This document shows positions 21,621-33,193 of a stretch of DNA of 64,000 nt, piece after piece. The stretch is taken from contig CM053142.1 of the NCBI GenBank assembly GCA_028571685.1, positions 65,249,296 through 65,313,295 of the forward strand, in the 5' to 3' direction. Numbering within the stretch: position 1 is the stretch's first letter; every line of letters begins with the position of its first letter. The position numbers were made by a program, and so were the translations under genes. The DNA is from Heterohyrax brucei. Lineage: Eukaryota; Chordata; Mammalia; Hyracoidea; Procaviidae. The notes beneath the pieces were generated by a model that saw nothing but the letters and a program-made list of their open reading frames with translations, was not told the DNA's origin and searched no databases.

Positions 21621-22386
21621 AAGACAAACATGATCAATTAAAATCATTACAAACTCAAAGAGAATTCAGTAAATTCCACTAATCTGTATGGAAATCAAAC
21701 AGTACTCTCATGTACATAAATAACTCATTACAAGATATCTTTAAAAAAACTAGTTAAAGTGGCAGCAAAAAACAAAATTCTCAAGAGTAAACTTAGCAAG
21801 ACATTTGCAGGATCTGTATTTTTAGATTTTTAATGTCAGTGAGGGGCACAGAATTTGGCTTAGCAACACAAAGGCACACTATGTTCTTGGCTTCTCAACA
21901 TCATAAAGCTGTCAATGATAACTAATCTATAATTTAATGTGATCTCAATAAAAATAACAAAAGGTTATTATTTTGGAACTATATCAGCTGGTTCAAAATT
22001 TCATTTGAAAAAATTACCAAGAATAGCCAGGAAGTCTTTGGGAAAAGAAGAGTAACAAGGCAGATTAAAACTACCATCTGTACGAAGCCCTTAATAATCA
22101 AAATAATGTGAATAGAAAGATTGCTGAAATCAAACAGTACACTCAGAAATAGATTTAAGTATATACAAGAATGTAGCATGTGATAAAGGTGGCATTTCAG
22201 GTTGATGAGAAAAAGATAATTTATTAAACAAATACTGTTGGCTCAACTGGATAGCCACCTAAAGAAAAACAAAGGTAATCCCTACTACACAATTGATAGC
22301 AAAATAGATTTTGAGAGACCAATGATTTAAATGAAATTATGGTTACTATAAGAAAATGGGAATATTTTATAGCCTCAAATGAGAGT

Positions 22387-22526
22387 AAACCCAATTCTGA
22401 CTCATAGGGACCCTATAGGACAAAGTAGAACAACCCTATAGAGTTTCCACAGAGTGACTGGTGGAATCAAACTGCTGACCTTTTGAGTAGCAGCTGAGCT
22501 TTTAACCACTGCACCAGCAGGATCTT
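22387..22526 (-). repeat. AfroSINE, tail-truncated
   Basis: Antisense 'aaacccaattctgactcatagg' to 'ccactgcaccagcaggatctt', inside old L1. Confidence 0.9.
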
Positions 22527-23440
22527 CTAAATATAATGCAAAACCCAGAAGCATTAAAAGAAGAAGAAGAAGTAATAAATTTTACTCCATAAAAACATTT
22601 AAATCTCCACGAGGCATAAAACAAATAATAACAGTGAAGTCGAAAGATCAAAAGACATACAATGAGCTGATAAAAATATTTGTAACTCATATAGTAAGCA
22701 AGTACTATATTCCTTAAGCTTGGCATATTCCTTAAGAGATTTAGGTTATGTAAATATTTATTTGGCGGCACTTGGCTGGCTATATGAAGAGTACCTAAAA
22801 GTAAATAAAAGAAAAAAATAACCCTCTAATGGGAAAATGGGTGAAGGGTAGGGACAGGCTGTTCACAGAGAAAGACATCAAAAAGCTCCTGAACATGTGA
22901 AGATGTTCAACCTCACTTATAATAAGAGAAATGCAAATTAAAGCTACTATGAAATACTGTACTACTGAGAACATGGGAAAACAGACATTCACACATGGAC
23001 AATGAGAGCGGAAACTAATGAGTATTCTATGCAGTGGTATTTGTCAATCTCCATAAAAATTACAAATTCACATGCCCTCAGAGTCCACAGTAGCGTTTTC
23101 TAAGTATCAGTCCTTACAAATATGCTTGTATATGTGAAAAATTTAAGTTGGAAACAACCTAAATGCTCCTCTCAATAGAATAAATTTTGATACACCGATA
23201 CAATGGAATACTATATATCATCTACTGAAAAGTGAAGCAGTTGTTTGTCCTAATAGAGAAGAATTTCTAAGACACATTGGTAGCCAGATACATTGGTAAA
23301 GAATTGCATATATAGGTATGTATGAAAAAATGGTAATTGTTTATGAACAAAGGAACCCAGCAGGTGGGGAAAAGGGATAGATGGAGGTCTTTCTCTTCAT
23401 CACATGCCCTTTGTTCTTTTTAAATTTTGCTCCATGTAGA

Positions 23441-23600
23441 AAACCAAAGTCATTGCCATCCAGTTGATTCCAACTCATAACAACTCTACAGGACTGGGCA
23501 GAACTGCCCCATAGGGTTTCCAAGGAGCTCCTGGTAAATTTGAGCTCTTGACATTTTGGTTAGCAGTTGAACTCTTAATCACTACATCACCAGGGTTTCC
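23441..23600 (-). repeat. AfroSINE
   Basis: Antisense 'aaaccaaagtcattgccatcc' to 'cactacatcaccagggtttcc'. The short flanks ccatgtag/ccatgtat may be target duplication. Confidence 0.92.
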
Positions 23601-23889
23601 ATGTATATGTAAGCCCTGTTCAACAAAGTAACATGTACTCATTGTAGAAAATATAAAAACATTAAAGAAGAAAAAAATAATAATACACAATCTCAGCACC
23701 AAAGAGAACTATTATCACTTTGGTGATTATTTTCCAGTCTTTTTTTTTTTTCCTCCCCTGAGGATATTAATTGTCTAGAGGTGAAAGTGTTAAGTTTGCA
23801 CCATGTATGATTTTGTATCTTGGTCGTTTTCTTTAATATTATTTCATGAATAATTCCCTGTGTCAACACTTATTCTTCTAATTAAAAAA

Positions 23890-24051
23890 CAAAAAACAAC
23901 CCATTACTATCAAGTCTATTCTAACTGACAGCAACCCTATAGGACAAAAAAGAACTCCCCGTGAGATTTCCAAGGAGTACGTGATAGGTTCAAACTGCCA
24001 ACGTTTTAGTTAGCACCTGTAGCTCTTAACCACTATGCCACCAGGGTTTCC
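23890..24051 (-). repeat. AfroSINE
   Basis: Antisense 'caaaaaacaacccattactatc' to 'ccactatgccaccagggtttcc'; possible flanking repeat around 'cttctta'. Confidence 0.92.
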
Positions 24052-24895
24052 TCTTCTTATAATGTAAATTCCTAAGCTTTTCTTCGTTCAGAATTGAGAC
24101 TATATTGTTACTTGTATTTCATTCTACATTACATAGGCAGCATCTCCTAGGAGAGAAATGTGTTTGCTTGAGAGGAAGGTTAGCAGCATCAGCATCCTCT
24201 GACCCCAGTTTGTTGAAGAAGTGGGCTGGATCACCTCCAGAGCCCTCCATGTGAAGAATAATGCCGGGTGGAGAGAGAGAAACAGAAGTGGCCATAGCAT
24301 TTCATTTCTTCAAATGAAATTTTGAGCCAACCAGGAAAACATCCTAGTGATGGAGCCAAAAGAAAACATTAAAGATCACCCAGGAGAGTGAATGAACATC
24401 CTAGGAGGCAGGAGCCTCAGCAGGCTTTGGGCATCAGGGCCAAGACCATTGAGAACGTGACCCAAGTACTTGGCTGTGTGACTGGTCACATTTTTCTTTC
24501 AGTGAGAGGTATCATAACTCAAGGTATAGATTTAACAAATATATTTTTGAGCACTAACTGAAAGACAAGCACTCTTCTAGAAAGGCAAAGATGAATAAGA
24601 TCATTTCTTCCCTCAAAGAGTTTCTCCTCTGGCAGAAGAATTGGCCTTTGGACCAAATACGGAGTCGTGGGGTAAATATATGAAAGTGTATGATGGTGGT
24701 TTGGAGTTGGAGGAGTTGGAAATCCTAACTGTCTAGAGGCACCGAAGGGGTTTGTGTTGAGACCTAAGGACTGAACTTGTTTCTACAGTGTCATGAGACA
24801 TGTATGATGTGCTATGGAAAAAGGCAGTGGGTCATGAGAAAACTTCCACTTTTGGATATTTGACCTACACCTTGAAAAGTGACTTAGCCAGGTGT
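24052..24895. other. Mostly unique sequence
   Basis: No gene found. 24535-24640 ('ttttgagcactaactgaaagac..cactcttctag..agatgaataagatc') looks like a faint antisense L2/MIR-class relic. Confidence 0.45.
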
Positions 24896-24896
24896 C

Positions 24897-25480
24897 TTAG
24901 TCAGGGTTCTTCCAAAAGCAGAGTCTGAGACAAATGAATTTTTCTGAAAATATGGTCCTAGAGAGCAAGGAAGCGAGAACAGAGTAGAAGAGAAAGTCTA
25001 TATAAGCATATGTTACCCAGTCAGCTATTCTGAAGGTGATCAACACTCCCAGCCTATAGGAAAGGGGAGCTTATGAAATGCATCTCAGAAGAATGGCCTT
25101 GAAGAACAAAAGGAAGAAACATTTATCCTCAACCTCCTGCACTCCAGAGTATCCATTCTGCTTGTGTGAACAAATTACCAAGAAGTTCAGGCTCTGAGGC
25201 AAGACACAAAAGGTATAAGTTGGGTGAATGAGATGCTGTTGAAGCTGCATCTGGACACAGCTGGGTGAAGCATGTGTGGAAAATGTTGCAACAGAGTGAC
25301 TAGACTAAGAGGTATGACAAGGGACTCAAAATGGTACCCAAGTGTGTTCCATACACCACAGAAAGGGAGTAAAGCAGTGACCTCAAAGTGGGGAGAGCAT
25401 ATTAATACCTGGTTTATGCCAGCATTGTTAGAGAGACTTGGTGGGTACAGAGGCAGGAGTTAATAGCAAACTGTGACACG
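24897..25480. mobile_element. Possible LTR-like fossil
   Basis: Begins 'tgtcttagtcagggttcttcc', resembling the termini of common mammalian LTR repeats. The end is not clear. Suggested only by its first 30-40 bases; parts and family uncertain. Confidence 0.3.
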
Positions 25481-25740
25481 ACCTGCATTCAAGTTAAATT
25501 TCTGTGGAAGTTGTGTCTCTCTTCCTAGAAGCATTTATATTTTTTGCAACATCTCAGAATGGTATGGGAAGAGAAGGGCTTTGGATCTGAACTCCATGTC
25601 TCCCACAGGCTATCTTTGTGATCCTCTCTGAACTTCAGTCCCTACTTCATAAAGGTAAGATGCCTGGCAAGTCAGAATAAACATTGGTTTCCTTCTTGTT
25701 GAACCATGTGATAGAATTACATTACCCTTAAGGGAGACAC

Positions 25741-25902
25741 GGAGACCTGGTGGTACAGTGGTTAAGAGCTAAGTCTGTTAACACAAAGGTTGGCAGTTTG
25801 AATCCATCAGTTGCTCCTCTGAAACCCTGTGGGGTAGTTCTGCTCTGTCCCGTAGGGTGACTATGAGTTAGAATTGATGCAACAGGTTTTTAGCTTTGGT
25901 TT
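25741..25902 (+). repeat. AfroSINE, cluster member 1
   Basis: 'ggagacctggtggtacagtgg' to 'gagttagaattgatgcaacagg'. First of four in about 640 bp. Confidence 0.92.
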
Positions 25903-25920
25903 TAAGGGAGTGATAGAAGA

Positions 25921-26109
25921 TTGCCGACGGCGCAGTTATGAGTGCTTGGCTGCTAACCCAAAGATGGACAGTTGAGATCCATTTGAAAAAGATGTGGCAG
26001 TCTGGCTTCTGTAAAGTTTGCAGTCTTGGAAACCCTTTAGGCAGTTCTTCTCTGCCCTATGGAGTGGCAGAGGTGGAATTGCCTTGAAGGCAATGGTTTT
26101 GGAGTCTGG
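25921..26109 (+). repeat. AfroSINE, long type, cluster member 2
   Basis: 'gccgacggcgcagttatgag', long-type 'gaaaaagatgtggcagtctgg', then 'ggcagttcttctctgcccta'. Confidence 0.85.
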
Positions 26110-26124
26110 GCTTTTTTTTAAGGA

Positions 26125-26172
26125 AGAGATGAGTCAGAATCAACTCAATGGCATTGAGTTTTTGTTTTTCAA
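26125..26172 (+). repeat. AfroSINE 3' scrap, cluster member 3
   Basis: Only 'gatgagtcagaatcaactcaa' and 'ggcattgagtttttg' remain, directly after member 2; probably a partial or chained insertion. Confidence 0.75.
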
Positions 26173-26186
26173 AGGAGATGTAAAAG

Positions 26187-26384
26187 AAGTTCTGGTAGCT
26201 CAATGGTTAGTCTCTGGTCATTAACCAAAATGTTGGTTAGAACCCACCAGTGGCTCCACAGGAGAAAAGACTGTGAACTGTAAAGATTATAATTTAGGAA
26301 ACCCTGTCAGACAGTTCTACTCTATCCTATGAGGGTGGTTACGAGTTGGAATCAACTGAATAGCAGATAACAATAACACAACAA
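26187..26384 (+). repeat. AfroSINE, long type, cluster member 4, RTE-like tail
   Basis: 'ttctggtagctcaatggtta', 'ccaccagtggctccacaggag', end 'gagttggaatcaactgaatag' followed by 'caataacacaaca', a CAA-type tail like RTE rather than the usual T-rich tail. Confidence 0.82.
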
Positions 26385-26589
26385 GGGAAATACAGAAGAG
26401 AGAAGCCAGGGTGACGTACTCAAGAAATTTTAGTCATCTTTTCTCTCACTGTTGTTTTCTCAACAGTGAAGACACTGCTCTTTTAAATTTTGTAATACTA
26501 ATATATAGAACTCAGAGCTTAGAATATAGTAGATGCATAAGAATGAACTAACACTTGACTCTGTCTCTTAGGTTCCAAAGAGGGTAAGT

Positions 26590-26800
26590 ACTTTACATAT
26601 GTTGTTTCTTTTATTAACACCAATAAATTGATGACAAAGGCACTGCTGTGATCTCCATCTCTACTCCATCTCTATATGTAAGGAGACTGAGATTTAAACA
26701 CATGAAGTAATTTACCTGCAATCACACAACTAACTAGTGTGACGGAGACAGGATTTAGACCCAGATCTGTCCGATTCCAAAGTCCATGTGTGTTCTTTCA
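26590..26800 (-). repeat. MIR (ancient SINE)
   Basis: Antisense MIR: 'agtactttacatatgttgtttc', 'ggagactgagatttaaacac', 'cctgcaatcacacaactaac', 'gacaggatttagacccagatctg'. Deep mammalian age. Confidence 0.78.
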
Positions 26801-26906
26801 CCTCTTCGTGCTGCTTGCCTAGTATACACTAGATGAATGGACTAATAAATGAATGAAAAATGAGTGGGAATAGAGGTGTTGGACTGGAAGTGAGAGGAGT
26901 AGCCGG

Positions 26907-27088
26907 TATCGGGAGGCTTGGTTGTACAATGGCTAAGCACCCTAATGATAAGCAACTAATTGTCGGTTTGAACTCACACGGTGTGTCTTTGGAATGTTTG
27001 CAGCCGAGAAAGCCCTATGGGGGCATTTTTATTCTGTTGAATAGGGTCACTCTGAATCACAATTAACTAGTTAGCACCCAACAACAAC
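26907..27088 (+). repeat. AfroSINE-related SINE, CAA tail
   Basis: 'gaggcttggttgtacaatggc', 'ggtttgaactcacacggtgtg', 'ccgagaaagccctatggggg', ending 'gcacccaacaacaacc'. The tail repeats the RTE terminus. Confidence 0.8.
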
Positions 27089-27309
27089 CCGTTAGTATGG
27101 TATAGATCTTTTTACATGCATTTCATATTGATCATTTTAATTCATTCTCAGTAGGTAATCACTGAGGGGACATCATTTCTACTTATATCCAGTGGCTAAA
27201 AGGCCACCTTTTCCACAACTTTCTCAAGTACACATCTTTATCCATTTCCAAAATGACATATCTCGATTCATCTAATCCTAACCATAGCTCTGTGATATAT
27301 GGAATATTA

Positions 27310-27394
27310 AACTTGCTGACCTTTGGCTGGCTGGCTGGCTGGGACCTTTTAGTTAGCAGCTAAGTGTTTCAGCAGTGCACCACCAAGGCTTCTT
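27310..27394 (-). repeat. AfroSINE head fragment with GGCT expansion
   Basis: Antisense 'cttgctgacctttggctgg' then four GGCT units and 'gaccttttagttagcagc' to 'gcaccaccaaggcttctt'. The expansion sits between two partial copies of the same 'gacctttt-ggttag' motif. Confidence 0.75.
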
Positions 27395-27399
27395 ATGGG

Positions 27400-27520
27400 T
27401 TATTACTATTCCCACTTTGCGGATGGAGAAATCTGAGGTGCAAAATTGTTATGTGGCAAGCTCTACTGATAAGCGACAAAACCAGGACAATGACACAGAA
27501 CTTTTGGCCTCACGGGCATT
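27400..27520 (-). repeat. MIR fragment
   Basis: 'tattactattcccactttgcgg' and 'gagaaatctgaggtgcaaaattg' match antisense MIR; the rest is lost. Confidence 0.5.
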
Positions 27521-27807
27521 TTTCCTTCTCACAAAAAGTATATTTTTTCATTACACATACAATATATGTATGTGTATTACGGCACTTGGCTTGGACTTGG
27601 CCATTCTCCATATTTTTTTTTTAATAATACAGAGTCACATGCAATGAATTGCAATGTCCCTTTACCGTCACCAGCAAACTCCCAGGTCCAGCCCTTCCCC
27701 CAGGGTCACTGTAGTTGGAGCCTTGTATTTGCCTCCTGGCTTTTTACTCTGCATTTACTATCAAATGTGTGTATTTGTAAGTTCCTTAAGTGGCACAAAT
27801 AGTTTGT

Positions 27808-27945
27808 GCTGCCTATGAACCTGACAGCTGGTGGATCAAACTCACCCAGTAGCACTTCAGGAGAAAGGCCTGGCTAGCTGCATCCATAAAGAAAACCTTA
27901 CGGAATAGTTCTATAACACATGGAGTCAGCATGGAACAGAAACTG
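27808..27945 (+). repeat. AfroSINE, long type, diverged
   Basis: 'gctgcctatgaacctgacagc', 'cacttcaggagaaaggcctgg', 'ggaatagttctataacacatgg'. The 3' end is lost. Confidence 0.65.
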
Positions 27946-27959
27946 TTGCAACTGCAACA

Positions 27960-28826
27960 GTTTGGATTTTATCATGCTCCATGAGCTTGAGACTAGTCCT
28001 GTCTTCAACCTCCTACTCTGAAGTGACCCTACCTGTTGGGCTATGTCTGTCCTCCGTGACCATTGACCTATCTGTGGATCTCCGTACAAATGCACCCATC
28101 CCAACAAGACCCAACTCTGAACCACTGTTTCCAAACTTTTCAAGGCTAAAGATCCCTGACGTCATAGTCCAAAGCCCTTCAATACTTCCCCAACCCTGCA
28201 TTCCCCAAAAAGTAGCTTAACTTTTAAGATCCCTTTTGGCTTGGCTCAGAAATTATAGAATGACACAGGCCACTGTAAACTCCTTAAGACTTTTCAATAA
28301 ACTGGCAGTCTGTTAGACCCAATAGAATTTGCATACATTAAAGAAAACATTGCTCCATCCGTGTACAAGTCCCAGTTTCCTTCAGACAGCAGACAATGCT
28401 GACAGTGCTTACAGCATCAGAGCTCCCTTCACAGTCCCTCCAGGAAGTCATCCATGCTCTAAGGGTTAAGGGCCCCCTGGTTGTGACAGCTTCTACAAAC
28501 TACCCTCTCCCCTCACTCCAGTTTCCCGACCAGAGAAAAAGGCCTTTTTCTGCTCAGGTTAATCTGATTAGAGTTGAGGTGCTAATAACTTGAATGAATG
28601 TCATTAAACAGTACCAGATAAAATCTGCATTTAAACAGGGGTTTCCAAAGGGCCAGTGGCTGGAATGTCAAGCATCTGGGCAGGGCCAGGAGAGTGAGTC
28701 TGGGGGAGGGGACTTCTCCTAGGCCTCTGGTTAGCTTCCCACTATCTATGTAATAATCCCTTTCATTAGCCTAATGCTTTATAATTTGTAATGTAATTTA
28801 ATAATGATTAAAATGGTGATGGACTG
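27960..28826. promoter_or_regulatory. Repeat-poor block, candidate conserved noncoding element (28480-28820)
   Basis: The longest stretch in this part of the window without a recognised repeat. 28560-28570 is TAATCTGATTA, a perfect TAAT-N3-ATTA palindrome as bound by homeodomain dimers. 28764-28776 is CATTAGCCTAATG, another perfect palindrome. Between and after them are more TAAT cores ('ataatttgtaatgtaattta', 'aataatgatta'). No open frame of note. Regulatory function is inferred only from site clustering and lack of repeats. Confidence 0.35.
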
Positions 28827-28995
28827 GGAAGAAAAGCCTGGCAATCTGTTTCTGAAAGTTAGCCAGTGAAAACCTCATAGATCACAGAGATCTGAACCAC
28901 AAGCAACGGGAGTGAAGGCACAGGACTGGGAAGTGTTTCATTCTGTCATGCGTGGGGTCACTGTGAGTCAAGGGGTGGTTAACAACAATGAGAAC
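28827..28995 (+). repeat. tRNA-Gly/RTE composite SINE, head missing
   Basis: 'gcctggcaatctgtttctgaaa', 'gccagtgaaaacctcatagatc', 'ggtcactgtgagtcaagggg' and 'aacaacaatgagaac' match the body of the SINE at 41627-41975. Confidence 0.75.
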
Positions 28996-29140
28996 AAGGT
29001 GTCAGACACTGTGCTAAGTGTTGTGTGTACATCATTTTATTTTGTTTTCATGGCAGTCCAGTGAGGTAGAGATTATAGTCTCCTTTTTCCAAATAAGGCA
29101 CTTGAGACCAGGCCAACAAAGAGACTTGCCAGTGTGGGAC
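28996..29140 (-). repeat. MIR
   Basis: Antisense: 'gtgtcagacactgtgctaag', 'catggcagtccagtgaggtag', 'ttccaaataaggcacttgagac'. Confidence 0.65.
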
Positions 29141-29292
29141 AGAAGTAAAATTCATACCTATTTTGAATCTTGCTTTAGTCCTTTCCCTTTCTGTTCTATT
29201 TCTTCCAAACTATTAGTGGAGCCTACATGCATCTGTCAGTTTGTAATGCTGTGGGGGCGTGTGTGTTGCTGTGCCACTAGTATTCAACTACC

Positions 29293-32200
29293 AGGAGGTT
29301 CACCCACAGTGGATAGGTTTGAGATAAGTTTTCAAACTAAGACAAACTAGGCAGAAGGACCCAGCAGTCCACTTCTGAAAAGAATTAGTTGGTGGAAACT
29401 TTATGAATAGCAGCAAAACAATCTCTGATATGGTGCCAGAAGATGAGCCCTTTATGTTGGAAGACACTGAAATGACAACTGGGAAAGAGATGCCTCCTCA
29501 CAGCAGAGTCAACCTTAAGGATGTGGAGTCAAGCTTACAGGACCTTCATTTGCTGATGTTGCATGGCTCATAACGAGAAAAAAGTACTGCCAACATCCAT
29601 TAATAATTGGAATGTGGAATATATTAAGTATGAATCTAGGAAAATTGGAAATTGTCAGTAATGAAATGGAACACATAAGCATGAATACGCTAGGCATTAG
29701 TGAACTGAAACGGTCTGGTATTGGCCATTTTTAATTAGACAGTTGCATGGCCTACTTTGCCAAGAATAACAACTTGAAAAAGAACAGTGTTGCATTCACT
29801 ATCAAAAAGAACATTTCAAGATCTATCCTGAAGTACATTGCTGTCAGTGATAGACTAATATCCACATGCTTACCAGCAAGACCAGTCAATATGACTGTTA
29901 TTCAAATTTACACACCAACCACTAAGGCTAAATACGAAAGACATGGAAAAGTTGGAAACAAAGAAGAAGGATCAGTAACTGGAAATTGCCACCGTGGTGA
30001 CAGAAAACCAAACATTGGTAGCATACTGGTTAAAAACTCCAGCAGCTAACCAAAAGATCTGCAGTTTGAATTCACCAGGTGAACCCTATGGGGCAATTTT
30101 ACTCTGTCCTGTAAGGTCACTACAAGTAAAAATCGGCTCATTGGCAATGGATTTGGGCTTTTTGTTTTTTGATTAAAAAAAAAATAGAAATGATGCCAGA
30201 GATTGCATGAGAGAATTTTGCAAGACCAACAATTCACTTCACCTTTTCTCAACAACATAATCAGTAAATATACATATCTGCCTTGGCAGATAGAATACAC
30301 AGGAATCAAATTGACCACATCTGTGGAAAGAGATGATAGAAAAACTCAGCATAGTGAGTCAGAATAAGGCCAGAGACCAATTATGAAACAGATCACCAAC
30401 TGCTCATACACAAATTCAAGCTGAAACTGGAAAAAATTAGAAAAAGTCCACATGAGCCAAAATACAACCTTGAGCATATCCTGCCTGAATTTAGAGACTA
30501 CTGCAAGAATAGATTTGAGTCATTGAGCCCTAAAGACTGAAGACCAGACGTGTCATGGAATGACATCAAGGACATCATACATGAAGAAAGCAAGAGGTTA
30601 CTAAAAAGATGGGAAAGCAAAAAAAAGACCAGAATGAATGACAGAAGAGACTCTGAAACTTGATCTTGAATATAGAGTAGCTAAAGTGAGAGGAAGAAAT
30701 GATAAAGAAAAAAGCTGAACAGAAGATGTCAAAGAGAAGCTCCAGAAAACAAACTAAAACGTTGTAACGACAAGTGCAAAGAGAGGGAGAAAGAAAACCA
30801 AACGGTAAGAATATGCTCTACATTTCTCAAGCTGTGAGAACTTAAGATAAAACATGAGCCCTGAGTTGTAATACTTAAGGATCCTACAGGAAATATATTA
30901 AATGACATGAGAAGCATCAAAAGCATATGAGAGGAATACACAGAGTCATTGTACCACCAAGAACTGGTGAACATTCAGTCATTTCAGGAGGTAACATGCG
31001 ATCAGGAAGCAATAGTACTGAAGGAAGAATCCCAAGATGCACTGAAGGCACTGATGAAAAAACAAGGCTCCAGGAACTGACCGAATACCAAGTGAGATGT
31101 TTTCACAGAAGGATGCAGCATTGAAGTGTTCACCCATCTATGCTAAAAAAATTTGTAGGACAGCTACCCAGCCAATCAACTGGAAAAGATCCATATTTAC
31201 ACTTACTCCCAAGAAAGATGATCCAACTGAATGCAAAAGTTTATCTAAGAATATCATTACTATATTTCAAGTAATTTTCAGCAAGTAAAATTTTGTTGAC
31301 TGCAGCAGTATGACAACAAGGAATTGCCAGAAATTCAAACAATATCCAAAAGTTTACTTGGAACCAGGAATATCATTGCTGATGTCAGATGGATCTTGGC
31401 TGAAAGCAGAGAATACCAGAAAACTGTTTACCTGTATTTTGTTGACTGTGCGATGACATTGGACTGTGTGGATTATAATAAACTATAGATAGCATTGCAA
31501 AGGATGGGAATTTTAGAACACTTCATTGTGCTCCAGAGGAACTTGTACATAGATCAAGAGACAGTCGTTTGCACAGAACACGGGATACTACATGGTTTAA
31601 AGCCAGGAAAGCCATGCATCAGGGATGTATCCTCTTACCATACTTATTCAGTCTATATGCTGAGCAAATAATCTGAGAACTCAGGCTATATGGAGAACAA
31701 TGAGGCATCAGAATTGGAAGAAACTGATTAACAACCTGATTTATGTAGATGGCACAACCTTGCCTGTTGAAAGTGAAGTGTACTTGAAGTACTTACTGGT
31801 GAAGATCAGTATGGAGTTCACCTCAATATAAAGAAAATAAAAATCCTCACAACTGGACCGATAAGCAACATCATGATAAATGGAGGAAAGACTGAAGTTG
31901 TCAAGGATTTCATTTTACTTGGAGTACAATCAATGCCCATAAAAGCAGCAGTCAAGATGCATTGCACTGGGTAAATCTGTAGCAAAAGACCTCACTTAAG
32001 TGCCAGAAAGCAAAGACGTCATTTTGAGGACTAAGGTACACCTGACCCAAGCCATGGTGTTTTCAAAGGCCTCACATGCATACAAAAGCAGGACAGTAAA
32101 TAAGGAAGACCAAAGAAGAAGTGAGACCTTTGAATTGTGGTACTGGCAAAGAAAATGGAATATAATGTGGACTGTCAAAAGAACGAACCAATCTATCTTG

Positions 32201-32458
32201 GAAGAAGTACAACTAGAATGCTCTTTAGAAGTGATACTTTGGATACGTCATCAGAAGTGGTCAGTCCCCAGAGAAGGACATATGTTTGGTAGAGTAGTGG
32301 GTCAGCAAAGAAGAGAAAGACCCTCAATGAGATAGACTGACATGGTGGGCTCAAGCACAACAATTGTGAGGATAGCACAGGACCAGGCAGTCTTTTGTTC
32401 TGTTGTACACAGGCTTGCTACGAGTTGAAACCGACTCAACAGTATCTAACAACAACAA
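29293..32458 (+). mobile_element. RTE (BovB-like) LINE, nearly full length, inactive
   Basis: A single-ORF LINE of the RTE clade, about 3.0 kb without the SINE inside it. Order: 5' region (29293-29560); apurinic endonuclease domain (29600-30360, 'ggaatgtggaatatattaagt' and 'ggcattagtgaactgaaacgg'); a linker with PKYNLEHILPEFRDYCKNRFESL and DIKDIIHEESKRLLKRWESKK (30400-30650); reverse transcriptase (about 31000-31900, VRWILAESREYQKTVYL; ILLGVQ near 31915); and the C-terminus with 'agaaagaccctcaatgagatag'. The RT active-site box near 31740 reads YVDG where YADD is usual, so the second catalytic Asp is lost. Stops and shifts occur throughout. The end 'gagttgaaaccgactcaacag' plus CAACAACAA is the normal RTE tail. 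Confidence 0.9.
30002..30172 (+). repeat. AfroSINE inside the RTE endonuclease region
   Basis: 'gaaaaccaaacattggtagc' head, 'gcagtttgaattcaccagg', end 'ggcaatggatttgggctttttg'. RTE coding similarity resumes at 'agaaatgatgccagagattgc', so the SINE came later. Confidence 0.9.
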
Positions 32459-32472
32459 TGTACTTGGTAGGG

Positions 32473-32571
32473 ACTCTCTTGATAGTCCAGTGATTAAGCA
32501 CTGAGCTACTAACTGAAAGGCTGGCAGTTCAAATCCACCTGGAGGCCTAGAATCTGCTTCTAAAATGTCAG
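32473..32571 (+). repeat. AfroSINE, long type, part 1 (split by L1)
   Basis: 'gactctcttgatagtccagtg' to 'ctgcttctaaaatgtcag'; resumes at 33194. Confidence 0.85.
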
Positions 32572-33193
32572 AACCCAACCACAGGTAAATGGGAGACATC
32601 AAGGACAGGAGGAAAATATGAGTCCACCAGGCAGAAGGGGCCCAGTGAACCTGAGTCTGCTTCAGACCAGAAGGACTAGATGGTGCCTGGCTACCACCAA
32701 TGACTGCCTGAATGGAGTGCATGATAGGAAGACCCTGACATAGCAGGAGAAAAGTTAGGGGGCAGAACTAGAATCCTACCAAATGACCACACTTGATGGT
32801 CCTTCAGTCTGCAGGTTCCCCTGCGAGAGCAGCCACTGGACTCTCTAACCCCAGACTGCATCCAAACCTGAAGCAGTCTCTCCAGACAAAGATTGAACTG
32901 CACTATGCAAAACAGAGTGAGGCTGGCGATGAACAGACTTTTCGACTTAAATACATACATGAGGCTGTCCAAGGAGCTCATCGCTGGAGGTGAGGGCATA
33001 GGATGAGGGGGACAGGTCTTGGTCAAATGGACATGAGAAGTTCCAGATGAAAGGGGGAACTGTGATGCATGGGGCGTGAGGAGGGAAGGGAGAGCAGTTA
33101 GAGTACTATAGTGGTGAAAGTTCCTAGTGTTAGATGGCCACTTGATGTTTGTAAACTCGTGCTTAAAATACGACAGAAATCATTGTTATTTTT
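32572..33193 (+). mobile_element. L1 3'UTR insertion inside an AfroSINE
   Basis: A 622-bp L1 3' end of the first 3'UTR type: 'gaggaaaatatgagtccacc', 'gaaggactagatggtgcctgg', 'ccagacaaagattgaactgc', then a second-type end with 'aactgtgatgcatggggcg'. Bracketed by ctaaaatgtcag (32560-32571) and ttaaaagttgcag (33194-33206), a diverged target duplication. Confidence 0.8.

Larger units (their letters stand above)
21240..23380 (+). mobile_element. Old L1 fragment, part 2: RT region to 3' end
   Basis: Resumes with 'gtgtcctcctaaataaacatac' and 'aatcccattaaagtcacaaac'. It runs through 'gtactatggaataaagaa'-class sequence to the C-terminal phrases 'ctgttcacagagaaagacatc', 'ataagagaaatgcaaattaaagc' and the 3' phrases 'caatggaatactatatatc'. 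Interrupted at 21440-21620 by a hAT-like piece and at 22387-22526 by an AfroSINE. Confidence 0.72.

Noticed and set aside
30390-31260. RTE linker frames as host exons
   Set aside because: They line up in order with the RTE coding sequence and recur elsewhere in the window.
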